Source of the DNA: Flavobacteriaceae bacterium UBA4166
GTDB taxonomy: Bacteria; Bacteroidota; Bacteroidia; Flavobacteriales; Flavobacteriaceae
Assembly: GCA_002379985.1 (NCBI GenBank)
Contig: DFVG01000030.1
Span: 250,129-314,128, forward strand
Length of the DNA: 64,000 bases
Direction: 5' to 3'
In this document: positions 26,722 through 34,811 of the stretch, piece after piece
Layout: every line of letters starts with the position of its first letter
How positions within the stretch are numbered: the stretch's first letter is position 1
Translations under genes and position numbers: made by a program
The notes under the pieces: generated by a model
Told to the model about the DNA's origin: nothing
What the model saw: only the letters and a program-made list of their open reading frames with translations
The model's database searches: none

Positions 26722-27627
26722 ATGAGCCATTCACATGATCATCACCATCCGGATGTTAAGGGTCGAAATCTATTGATCACTATCATCCTCAATGTGATCA
26801 TCACCGCCGCCCAAATTGTAGGGGGTATTCTTTCCGGAAGTCTTTCTTTATTAAGTGATGCATTGCATAATTTCAGTGATGTTGTTTCACTGATCATAAG
26901 TTTTGTTGCCGATAAATATTCAAAAAAGGAAGCTTCTTTTAATAAAACCTTTGGTTATAAAAGAGCCGAGATTATCGCAGCTTTCGTCAATGCTGCAAGT
27001 CTGTTGGTGATCGCTGTATATCTTATTTACGAGGCGATCGAGCGCTTTTTTAATCCGCAAGTTATTGAAAGCGGACTCGTAATCTGGTTGGCAGTAATAG
27101 CGATTGCTGCAAATGGTTTTAGTGTTTTATTAATTCGGAAGAATGCGAAGGATAATATGAACATGCGCTCGGCTTATTTACATTTGTTCACAGACATGTC
27201 AGCTTCGGTAGCGGTTTTGATAGGCGGACTCTTAATGAAATATTTTGGATGGTATTGGGTAGATAGTTTACTTACTGTTTTAATCGCCCTGTATCTGATT
27301 TTTATGGGATATGATCTACTGAAAAGCTCTTTTAAAGTACTGATGTTGTTTACACCCGATGATATCAATCTAGAAAAATTACGAGAACGCATTTCCGAAG
27401 ATTCCGCCGTAAAAAATGTACATCACATTCATATTTGGCAGCTGAATGAACAAGAGATTCATTTAGAGGCTCATGTTGATTTCTACGAAGATCTATCCTT
27501 GTCAAAATTTGATGTGATCCTCGATAGAATGGAACTTATATTAAAGGATGAATTCGGCATAAACCATGTAAATATCCAACCCGAATATCAGAAAGACGAC
27601 GCAAAAGATATCATTGTTCAAGATTAA
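26722..27627 (+). CDS. Cation diffusion facilitator family transporter
   Basis: About 301 residues with a His-rich N-terminus (MSHSHDHHHP), six membrane helices and the two metal-site pairs SDALHNFSD and LHLFTDMSA, then a cytoplasmic C-terminal domain (VHHIHIWQLNEQEIHLEAHVDF). It would export Zn2+ or a similar divalent cation in exchange for protons. The frame extends to a GTG at 26716, but the ATG at 26722 is the natural start. Confidence 0.95.
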   Translation: MSHSHDHHHPDVKGRNLLITIILNVIITAAQIVGGILSGSLSLLSDALHNFSDVVSLIISFVADKYSKKEASFNKTFGYKRAEIIAAFVNAASLLVIAVYLIYEAIERFFNPQVIESGLVIWLAVIAIAANGFSVLLIRKNAKDNMNMRSAYLHLFTDMSASVAVLIGGLLMKYFGWYWVDSLLTVLIALYLIFMGYDLLKSSFKVLMLFTPDDINLEKLRERISEDSAVKNVHHIHIWQLNEQEIHLEAHVDFYEDLSLSKFDVILDRMELILKDEFGINHVNIQPEYQKDDAKDIIVQD

Positions 27628-27632
27628 AAAGC

Positions 27633-28073
27633 ATGCATGTATTCAGTAAACCATTTGAAGCGTTAACCCTAGACGAATTATATCAATTACTTCGATTACG
27701 AAGTGAGATCTTTGTGGTGGAACAGGATTGTGTTTATCAAGACATCGATAACAAAGACCAAAAGGCACTACATGTGCTAGGTAAAAAACAAGGGAAACTA
27801 GTTGCCTACACACGTTGCTTTCCACCGGGCATCTATTTTGAAGAAGCCGCGATTGGTAGAGTTGTGGTTACCGCTTCGGAAAGAAAGCATAAACTAGGCC
27901 GACAAATCATGCGAAGCTCTATCGAGATCCTTCAGAAACAATATCCGAAGCAACCGATCAAACTTTCCGCTCAAACCTACCTACTCGATTTTTATAAATC
28001 CTTGCAATTTGAACCTATCGGAAACGAATATTTAGAAGATGGTATTCCGCATATCGCAATGATATTAGCTTAA
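27633..28073 (+). CDS. GNAT family N-acetyltransferase (ElaA-like)
   Basis: 146 residues. The opening ALTLDELYQLLRLRSEIFVVEQDCVYQDID matches ElaA, and the acetyl-CoA site is IGRVVVTASERKHKLGRQIM. Substrate is unknown. It follows the CDF gene by 5 bp and is followed by a terminator-like hairpin (28131-28150). Confidence 0.92.
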   Translation: MHVFSKPFEALTLDELYQLLRLRSEIFVVEQDCVYQDIDNKDQKALHVLGKKQGKLVAYTRCFPPGIYFEEAAIGRVVVTASERKHKLGRQIMRSSIEILQKQYPKQPIKLSAQTYLLDFYKSLQFEPIGNEYLEDGIPHIAMILA

Positions 28074-28130
28074 AATGTCATATTCCTAAAAAAGCTACCA
28101 TAAAATAATAATTATACAAATGGAATCAAT

Positions 28131-28202
28131 ACCCCTAAATTTATAGGGGTGTTTTTATTATAAATTAATATTTTTATCCTATCCAACTAAAAAAATAGGG
28201 GT
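28131..28202 (+). promoter_or_regulatory. Hairpin with alternative partner in the amt leader
   Basis: ACCCCTA (28131-28137) pairs with TAGGGGT (28144-28150) to form a hairpin before a T-rich run, a plausible terminator for rpiB-CDF-GNAT. A second perfect TAGGGGT (28196-28202) directly abuts the amt ATG at 28203. The ACCCCTA arm could pair with either copy, and the second pairing would mask the amt start. Confidence 0.45.
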
Positions 28203-29486
28203 ATGGGTAGAAAAATAAACTTTTATGTATTAGCAGGATTGGTTATCATCTGTCTTTTATTAGGAACCGAATATCAGTATTTAGAAGGGTCTGGAACTAT
28301 TGATACGGGTGATACTGCTTGGATGATCGTGGCTAGCGCTTTTGTGTTATTGATGACACCCGGACTTGCCTTTTTCTACGGCGGAATGGTGAGTAAAAAA
28401 AGTGTTATCTCTACAATGCTGCAGAGCTTTGTAGCCCTTGGAGTAATTAGTGTGCTTTGGGTTGTGGTTGGATTTAGTTTGGCATTCGGGGATAGTATCT
28501 ATGGAATTATTGGAAATCCATTAACCTACTTCAATTTCAATAATGTCACCGTATCACCCAATCCGGATTTCTCAGAAACTATTCCCTTTCTCATCTTTGC
28601 GCTGTTCCAACTTAAATTCGCCATTATTACTCCGGCGCTCATCACCGGAAGCTTTGCCGAACGAATTCGGTTTCGAAGTTATATTCTGTTTATGGTATTA
28701 TTCTCCATCTTTATCTATTCTCCGCTCGCCCATATGACTTGGCATCCGGACGGCCTACTTCGGAATTTAGGAGTCTTGGATTTTGCGGGAGGCACCGTAG
28801 TGCATATGTCGGCGGGAATCGCAGCATTAGCAGGAGCAATTTATTTAGGAAAACGGAAAAAGCCCATGGAGCGACCTGCAAATATCCCTTTTGTGATTCT
28901 AGGAACCGGCTTACTTTGGTTTGGCTGGTTTGGCTTCAATTCTGGGTCGGCCCTAGGCGCAAATGTTGATGCTGTAATTGCCTTTGCAAATACAAATTTG
29001 GCTTCGGCAGCCAGTATGATCACTTGGATCTTTTTAGACCGAATGCAAAACCGAAAAATGTCTTCTCTCGGAGCATGTATTGGAGCTATCGTTGGTTTGG
29101 TAGCCATCACCCCGGCTGCGGGATTTGTAACAATTGGCCAAAGTATCTTTATTGGATTTGTAGCATCCATTATTAGCAATATTGCGATTCGCTTAAACGA
29201 ACGTACAGAAATTGATGACACTTTAGATGTATTTCCCAGTCACGGTGTAGGAGGAATGGTGGGCATGATCTTAACAGGCGTATTTGCCAAAGACGTTGGA
29301 CTCATATACGGAGAGACACAAACCTTTTTGTATCACATCGTCGCCTTGTTGTTGGTGGCTGTAGTGACATTCTTTGGAAGTTTGCTATTGTATAAAATAA
29401 CTGATCTTCTGCTACACATGCGTGTAAGAGAAGATCAAGAATTTCGTGGATTAGACGCCTCTCAACATGGAGAGCACCTTCTATAG
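28203..29486 (+). CDS. amt: Ammonium transporter
   Basis: 427 residues with about eleven membrane helices. The Amt signature is GDTAWMIVASAFVLLMTPGLAFFYGGMV, and the twin pore histidines are in GGTVVHMSAG and FPSHGVGGM. It conducts ammonium/ammonia across the inner membrane. No GlnK/PII gene is adjacent, which is unusual compared with many bacteria. The N-terminal 22 residues form an extra hydrophobic segment that may be a signal peptide. Confidence 0.96.
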   Translation: MGRKINFYVLAGLVIICLLLGTEYQYLEGSGTIDTGDTAWMIVASAFVLLMTPGLAFFYGGMVSKKSVISTMLQSFVALGVISVLWVVVGFSLAFGDSIYGIIGNPLTYFNFNNVTVSPNPDFSETIPFLIFALFQLKFAIITPALITGSFAERIRFRSYILFMVLFSIFIYSPLAHMTWHPDGLLRNLGVLDFAGGTVVHMSAGIAALAGAIYLGKRKKPMERPANIPFVILGTGLLWFGWFGFNSGSALGANVDAVIAFANTNLASAASMITWIFLDRMQNRKMSSLGACIGAIVGLVAITPAAGFVTIGQSIFIGFVASIISNIAIRLNERTEIDDTLDVFPSHGVGGMVGMILTGVFAKDVGLIYGETQTFLYHIVALLLVAVVTFFGSLLLYKITDLLLHMRVREDQEFRGLDASQHGEHLL

Positions 29487-29852
29487 TTTAATAAGGTTTT
29501 TTTCCAAATTTAGGTCGGCTAACATTTCGTTGGTAAACTTATAGTGTCCACGCCGCGTAATAATTTTGAAACGGTGATTTTTCATTCGCGTCAGCACGTC
29601 TAAAAAACGCCATTTGGATTTTAATAAACTTGGTTTTTCGCTTTTCAGGCTTACTTCAAAATAGTGTTTGATACCTGCGCGTTCTGCAACGATGTCTGGA
29701 GTAATACTAACATCGCTTCCCTTCTTATTGTAAGATTTTGGGGTGTCATATCCTTCCATATCAGCTTTGATATTTTCAAAACCTTTCTTTTCAAGATACT
29801 GAATAGATTCTAAAAGGATTTCGTCGTTTTCTTTTTTGTCTGCTTTTACCAT
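29481..29852 (-). CDS. Small conserved protein with PD-(D/E)xK-like motif
   Basis: About 123 residues starting MVKADKKENDEILLES. The central pattern TPDIVAERAGIKHYFEVSLK has the spacing of a PD-(D/E)xK nuclease core (Asp in a turn, then E-x-x-x-K on the next strand), followed by KWRFLDVLTRMK. I do not recognise a named family and the last Lys is displaced from the classical ExK, so catalytic activity is uncertain. Its stop overlaps the convergent amt gene by 6 bp. An upstream ATG at 29888 is less likely. Confidence 0.7.
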   Translation of the reverse strand: MVKADKKENDEILLESIQYLEKKGFENIKADMEGYDTPKSYNKKGSDVSITPDIVAERAGIKHYFEVSLKSEKPSLLKSKWRFLDVLTRMKNHRFKIITRRGHYKFTNEMLADLNLEKNLIKL

Positions 29853-29912
29853 AACCGATATAATACGAAAAAATAGAACGCCAGTCAATTAAATTTTTGT
29901 TAACACCACCAC

Positions 29913-30971
29913 TCAGGAGGTTTTTACAGGCAGTGTAAACTGAAAGGTAGCACCCTTATTAGGCCCTTTACTCTCAGCGGTAAGAGTTCCGCCTTGGCGT
30001 GCTAATAACGATTTACAGAGATGCATACCCACCCCTTGAGAAGGTTCTCCCTCTGTGCCTTTCCGACTCATAGGCGAATTGAATTTGAAAATTTCCTCCA
30101 CTTGTTCCGGTAAAAAACCAATTCCCGTATCACGAACCGAAACCGTGAGTACATCCGCTTCTTTGGTAGCAGCAACAAACACCTTCCCTCCAGAGGGAGT
30201 AAACTTAAAAGCGTTGTTCAACAGATTCCCTAGAACTGTTCGGAAGACAAGTGTCGGGATGGGAACCGTTACATTTTCAACTTCATCGGTAATTACCTGT
30301 ATTTCTTTCGACTCCACTTTGGGTGATTTCTCTATCAATACTTTTAAAATCTCCTTTTTTAAAGAAACGGTTTCCGTTTGTAGATAATCTACCCCCATAG
30401 CACGCTTGGTCTTTAGGTCAATTAAAGTGTGGTTGAGGAAGTCTACTTGTTGTGTAACGACGTTTTCAATAAGGTCTAAATGCGCTTCTTTTTCATTATT
30501 GTTTTCGTCAAGACGCATTAACTCTGTGATTCCGTTAATAGAGTGCAACGGATTACGAAGGTCGTGAGAAAACAAAGTAATAATACGCTCGCGTTCAGCA
30601 AAGAGTGAGTCTAATTGGATCAATGAGAATTGCGTATCCTTCATCAGCATTCCGGCTTCGTCCTCAAAAGTATCGGGAAGTTCTCCTATAATTCCCCGGT
30701 CAATATAATTGTTCAGGGTTTCTCGAACCCGTTGAATAGGGATCAATAGATTATGTATGAGCCACAAGGTAGTTCCTGTAGCAACTAAAGTAAACACCAA
30801 AGCTATTAAGGTCAATTTTGTTGCAGCACTATCGGGGAGCTGCGTATAAAATAAATATACGATCACACCGAGTAGCGGAATGTGAATGCCAATAAATGTG
30901 ATTGAAAAAATTTTTAGGGAAAAGCTCTTCTTGAGAAAGGGTATTTTATCCAGTAAGGAATAGGTCTTCAT
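29913..30971 (-). CDS. Membrane-bound sensor histidine kinase
   Basis: About 352 residues: two membrane helices (roughly 18-44 and 52-75) with a very short periplasmic loop, a HAMP-like linker, the HisKA phospho-acceptor FSHDLRNPLHSI, and an ATPase domain with the N-box NLLNNAFKFTP, G1 DTGIGF and G2 GVGMHLCK. With almost no periplasmic sensor it may sense membrane state or an internal signal. No response regulator gene is present in the window, so it is an orphan. ATG 30971 chosen over 30995. Confidence 0.92.
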   Translation of the reverse strand: MKTYSLLDKIPFLKKSFSLKIFSITFIGIHIPLLGVIVYLFYTQLPDSAATKLTLIALVFTLVATGTTLWLIHNLLIPIQRVRETLNNYIDRGIIGELPDTFEDEAGMLMKDTQFSLIQLDSLFAERERIITLFSHDLRNPLHSINGITELMRLDENNNEKEAHLDLIENVVTQQVDFLNHTLIDLKTKRAMGVDYLQTETVSLKKEILKVLIEKSPKVESKEIQVITDEVENVTVPIPTLVFRTVLGNLLNNAFKFTPSGGKVFVAATKEADVLTVSVRDTGIGFLPEQVEEIFKFNSPMSRKGTEGEPSQGVGMHLCKSLLARQGGTLTAESKGPNKGATFQFTLPVKTS

Positions 30972-31082
30972 AAAAATTGGGGGGACTAGTTGCACAATAA
31001 AGTAACAAATTTCTCCTCCTATGAAAAAGCTATTTAACGTGACTGTAAGAGCATTTAACGAGACCCTAACACCTTTTCATAA

Positions 31083-31904
31083 TTAAGATCTCTTTTTGCG
31101 AACGGAACGGTTGAAGGGAATACCAAGTTGCGCCGAGAGGTTTGTATCATCTACATGGTCTGCAATGTCCACTCCATATTGAATATCTTCAACATTCTTG
31201 TAAACAAACGTTCCGAAGAGACGATCCCAGATGGAAAACATATTTCCGAAGTTCGTATCGGTCCAAGGCATTTGAAAATGATGGTGAAACTTATGCATGT
31301 TTGGTGTTACAAAGACCCAGCTGATGGCTTTGTCGAGACGCGGCGGCAGCGAGATATTGGCATGTGTGAGATACGTGAACAACACACTTAAAATTCGGTA
31401 AAAAAGATAAAAGGCAATAGGCATCCCCATGATAACCACTGCGACCAACGCAAAGCTTTCGCGAATGATGAAATCAAAGGGGTGATGTCGGGTTCCGGTG
31501 GTTACATCCACATTTTTATCGCTGTGATGAACGATATGAAGCCGCCACATCCACGGAACTTTATGTAAGAGATAATGAACGAAGTACTGCGCAATAAGGT
31601 CCAGCACTAAAAGAGACAATAACAACTCTACCCAGACCGGAGCCTCAAAAAGATGTAGGAGTCCGAATTCTGCTTCGGCGATCCAAATAAAAATACCAAC
31701 GGTAATGAGACCAAAAACAGCATTGATGATCATGACAAAAAGAAGCAGCCATAGATTTACTTTTGCGTGCTTCCATTTGTCGTACGGCTTAAGTACCAGT
31801 CGGTAATAACCTTCCAGCACCCAAAAAACCGCTAACACAAAAAAGACCCATCCTGCCTTCATCCAAATAGGCATCGTTTCAAAGAATGACAGGAAAGCGT
31901 CCAT
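31083..31904 (-). CDS. Sterol desaturase / fatty acid hydroxylase family protein
   Basis: 273 residues with four to five membrane helices and the eight-histidine di-iron motifs: HYLLH, HIVHH, and HKFHHHF, plus TRHHPFD. Bacterial members hydroxylate lipid acyl chains or carotenoids. It lies 3 bp after the S41 protease gene on the same strand and is the last gene of the rnpA-led run. Confidence 0.92.
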   Translation of the reverse strand: MDAFLSFFETMPIWMKAGWVFFVLAVFWVLEGYYRLVLKPYDKWKHAKVNLWLLLFVMIINAVFGLITVGIFIWIAEAEFGLLHLFEAPVWVELLLSLLVLDLIAQYFVHYLLHKVPWMWRLHIVHHSDKNVDVTTGTRHHPFDFIIRESFALVAVVIMGMPIAFYLFYRILSVLFTYLTHANISLPPRLDKAISWVFVTPNMHKFHHHFQMPWTDTNFGNMFSIWDRLFGTFVYKNVEDIQYGVDIADHVDDTNLSAQLGIPFNRSVRKKRS

Positions 31905-31907
31905 AAT

Positions 31908-33542
31908 TTATCTCAAGATTTTTTCGTACCTATTGGTGTCGTTCAGGACATCAATCGCAGCAAGAATTTCAGGATTGTGGGTTACTTGATACTGGTACAG
32001 GCCTTCTCTGTAGAAATAGCGTTTTAAAATTTCATCGCTCAGTAAGGATTTGATCTCGGCTTTTTTAGCAATCACCGCTTGATCTTTCGCATTGTCTATT
32101 GCTTCGGAAAGACTTGCGTAGGCTTTTGAAATTTCATTACTAAGATCATCATCTTCTGCGCGACGCATGGCTTCGGCAAATTCTTTTTCGGTCTCGGTTT
32201 CGTACTCAAAATTATTCTTCTTCAAAAACTGAAGAAATTGTTGAAAGTCTCCTTCCGAAAAGGTAAAATTGTTCCAATCACTAAGTTCATTTCGGTAATA
32301 ATAATCAGTGGCGAAATCAAAAATAGCATTGTCTTTCAATAGCGCTGTGGTTATCGGACTAAACACAGCCGTCTCCACTTCAATATCAGGCATGATCCCG
32401 CCGCCATCATAGACCGTTCTTCCGCCCTTGGTCTTAAAAGAGTTATATTCTTTGGCATCCACGCGAATAGGATCCCCGTTCTCATCTCGATTCCAATAAT
32501 CTAACGCCTGAATGCAGCGGCCACTAGGCGTATAGTATCGCGAAATTGTAACTTTTAACTGCGTCCCGTAGGTCAATTTCTTAGGGCGTTGTACCAGTCC
32601 CTTTCCAAAACTACGCGCGCCTACGATCACGGCGCGGTCAAGATCCTGAAGCCCGCCGGAAACGATCTCGCTCGCGGAAGCACTACGACCGTTTACCAAT
32701 ACAACTAAAGGAATTTCAGTGTCTACCGGTTCGTTTCGCGTGGTATAGGTTCGATTGTATTTTTCGATCACCGATTTCGTCGTGGTGATCACTTCTCCCT
32801 TCGGCACAAATAAATTCACCACATTAATGGCTTCATTTAAAAGTCCGCCTGGATTTCCGCGGAGATCTAAGATAATCTTTTCGGCTCCATCTATTTTTAA
32901 ATCTTCTAAAGCAGCTTTCGTTTCCGTCGTTGTTTTTCTGTTGAACTTCGACAGGACGATGTAGCCAATGTTGTTGTCTAAGAGTTTATAGAAGGGCACC
33001 GCATTAACCTCTACCTGTTGCCTTGTGAGTGTAGTTTTTTCTGTTTTGCCTTGACGTTTGTAGGTAAGTTCTACGGTGGAACCCGGCGTACCCTTCAGCA
33101 GTTCCCCGGCGTCATCATCAAAATCTTCTAAGGAAACATTCCCGATCTTCACGATCTCATCACCGGCTTTGAGTCCGGCCTTATCAGCCGGATAGCCCTT
33201 GAACGGCTCAACGATTGTGATTTTTTCCTTATCCGTTCGAACACTTGCGCCAATTCCCGTATACGTACCAGAATTTTTGATCCGCGCATCTTCTACTTCT
33301 TGCTCATTCCAATAAACGGTGTACGGGTCTAGATCTTCCAGCATCCCTTTCACCGCTTTATCCATTAGGGTAGCAGGAGTTACCTCATCCACATAATTCA
33401 TGTTGAGCTCTTTGTAGAGCGTGGTAAAAATTTCGATCTGCTTCGCGATCTCAAAGAAATCGTTCTTTACAAATCCCGCGGAAACCACAAGTATCGCAAT
33501 CGCGATGAGAGGAATTAGTACCTTCTTCTTTATATAATTCAT
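31908..33542 (-). CDS. S41 family C-terminal processing peptidase
   Basis: 544 residues: N-terminal membrane anchor (about 5-23), PDZ domain (about 85-165, with GIGASVRTDKEKITIVEPF), and the tail-protease catalytic dyad with Ser in NGRSASASEIVSGG and Lys in GARSFGKGLVQ. It cleaves proteins from their C-terminus in the periplasm. It follows the DUF4349 gene by 5 bp. Confidence 0.95.
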   Translation of the reverse strand: MNYIKKKVLIPLIAIAILVVSAGFVKNDFFEIAKQIEIFTTLYKELNMNYVDEVTPATLMDKAVKGMLEDLDPYTVYWNEQEVEDARIKNSGTYTGIGASVRTDKEKITIVEPFKGYPADKAGLKAGDEIVKIGNVSLEDFDDDAGELLKGTPGSTVELTYKRQGKTEKTTLTRQQVEVNAVPFYKLLDNNIGYIVLSKFNRKTTTETKAALEDLKIDGAEKIILDLRGNPGGLLNEAINVVNLFVPKGEVITTTKSVIEKYNRTYTTRNEPVDTEIPLVVLVNGRSASASEIVSGGLQDLDRAVIVGARSFGKGLVQRPKKLTYGTQLKVTISRYYTPSGRCIQALDYWNRDENGDPIRVDAKEYNSFKTKGGRTVYDGGGIMPDIEVETAVFSPITTALLKDNAIFDFATDYYYRNELSDWNNFTFSEGDFQQFLQFLKKNNFEYETETEKEFAEAMRRAEDDDLSNEISKAYASLSEAIDNAKDQAVIAKKAEIKSLLSDEILKRYFYREGLYQYQVTHNPEILAAIDVLNDTNRYEKILR

Positions 33543-33547
33543 AAAAC

Positions 33548-34387
33548 TTATTTTTTAGATGTTGGAGCGGGGCTGTGTTTTCTACGACGAATCCACCAAC
33601 GAATGAGTAAAATAGCGATAATAGCGATGAAAAACAAAGGCCACAAGTAGAGGATCCCCAAGAAGAATACCGAAATACCATCCCAGCCTCCTTTGAGTGA
33701 ATTCAACATTTTTTGACCGTAGGAAACCGTCACGCCGGTTTCTGTCGTTTGTTTGTAGAATTCTATAGAAAGTGTGCTCATGGCCACTTTATCCTTTAAG
33801 TAATTGAGTCGACCCTGCTTGGCTTCAATCTCTTCCCGAATGTTAGAAAGCTCGCGTTCTATTTCCAACATTTCTTTGACGTTCTTCGCTTGACGAAGCA
33901 ATTCTAAATATCGATTTTCTAACTCGCGTTTCGCTTTTAAACGCGCCTGCAGGTCTACAAATTCTTCGGTGACATCACGACGCGAAATATCTTTTTGATC
34001 AAAATATTCAACGCCTTCAGAAATTCCGTCGATGACCGCTTGAAAATTGTTGGTAGGAACACGAATCACCATATTTCGATAGTAGCGGTTGTAATTTTTT
34101 CCGGAGTTATCGCTGGCAACAAATCCTTGATATTGTTGCGTGAGCGAAAGAATTTTCTGGTGTGTTTCTTCTGGGTTGTCCGTTTCAAAAGAAAGGCGAC
34201 CTTCTTTGATAATTTGTTGTTCTGTTTTTGATTCACCTTCTTCTGAAGGGACTAACTTTTGAACCATTGGCGCCTCCTCTTCAACATCATCGTAGGCCAA
34301 CGATTGTTCGGTGATTGGAATAGCTTCGCTCGAACCATTCGAGCACCCTAGGATAAATCCGAATAATAAAATAATAAGTGTTTTCAT
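33548..34387 (-). CDS. DUF4349 domain-containing lipoprotein
   Basis: 279 residues: lipoprotein signal ending FILGC (Cys 15), the DUF4349 core (EGRLSFETDNPEETHQKILSL to SMSTLSIEFY, including a coiled coil about 155-200), a C-terminal membrane helix (about 235-262) and a basic tail. Function unknown. It overlaps rnpA by 4 bp and abuts the S41 peptidase, so it is probably co-expressed with both. Confidence 0.88.
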   Translation of the reverse strand: MKTLIILLFGFILGCSNGSSEAIPITEQSLAYDDVEEEAPMVQKLVPSEEGESKTEQQIIKEGRLSFETDNPEETHQKILSLTQQYQGFVASDNSGKNYNRYYRNMVIRVPTNNFQAVIDGISEGVEYFDQKDISRRDVTEEFVDLQARLKAKRELENRYLELLRQAKNVKEMLEIERELSNIREEIEAKQGRLNYLKDKVAMSTLSIEFYKQTTETGVTVSYGQKMLNSLKGGWDGISVFFLGILYLWPLFFIAIIAILLIRWWIRRRKHSPAPTSKK

Positions 34388-34740
34388 GTGGATACAGATT
34401 TAAGCAGTGCGGCCATGGAGGAGGACAAGGCGTCGTACGGCATTGGTTTTTTATGTATATAGATGAAGAGCAGCGCAAATTTTGGACCGTTTTCGCTGAG
34501 GCACATATTTTTATGCAATCGATACGCTTCCCGCAGCTGTCTTTTGATACGATTTCGTGCTACAGCCGACTTAAAATTGCGTTTCGGGACGGCAAATGCC
34601 GCTTGGTGATGTGTCGCCCTGGGCACAGGAATGAATACCAGCTGCACCGGAAACTTCTTGACGCGTTGTCCTGTTTCAAACAATTCTTGAAAAAGGGTTT
34701 TGCTTTTCAGGCGTTCGGCTTTGGTAAATGTGTTCCTCAC
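34384..34740 (-). CDS. rnpA: Ribonuclease P protein component
   Basis: 118 residues. The RNA-binding RNR motif ARNRIKRQLREAYR (about 60-73) is intact, as is the opening TKAERLKSKTLFQELF. It assists the RNase P RNA in trimming tRNA 5' ends. The start codon is GTG at 34740. rpmH is not upstream; the usual rpmH-rnpA pair is split, with an M1 peptidase and terminator there instead. Confidence 0.95.
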   Translation of the reverse strand: MRNTFTKAERLKSKTLFQELFETGQRVKKFPVQLVFIPVPRATHHQAAFAVPKRNFKSAVARNRIKRQLREAYRLHKNMCLSENGPKFALLFIYIHKKPMPYDALSSSMAALLKSVST

Positions 34741-34757
34741 AAGATAAAGATAAGAAA

Positions 34758-34788
34758 AGACCCTACAGCAGGATGCGCAGTAGGGTCT
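34758..34788 (-). terminator. Terminator of the MBL-S8-M1 run
   Basis: AGACCCTAC (34758-34766) / GTAGGGTCT (34780-34788), 9-bp perfect stem, 13-nt loop, followed on the minus strand by a TTTTC-rich run. It ends 18 bp before the rnpA start, insulating the two operons. Confidence 0.75.
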
Positions 34789-34811
34789 AAATGCATTTTA
34801 TAAAGGTTCGG

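Noticed and set aside
34384..34740. rnpA as proof of origin next door
   Set aside because: rpmH, dnaA and yidC are absent, so rnpA alone is not evidence for an origin.
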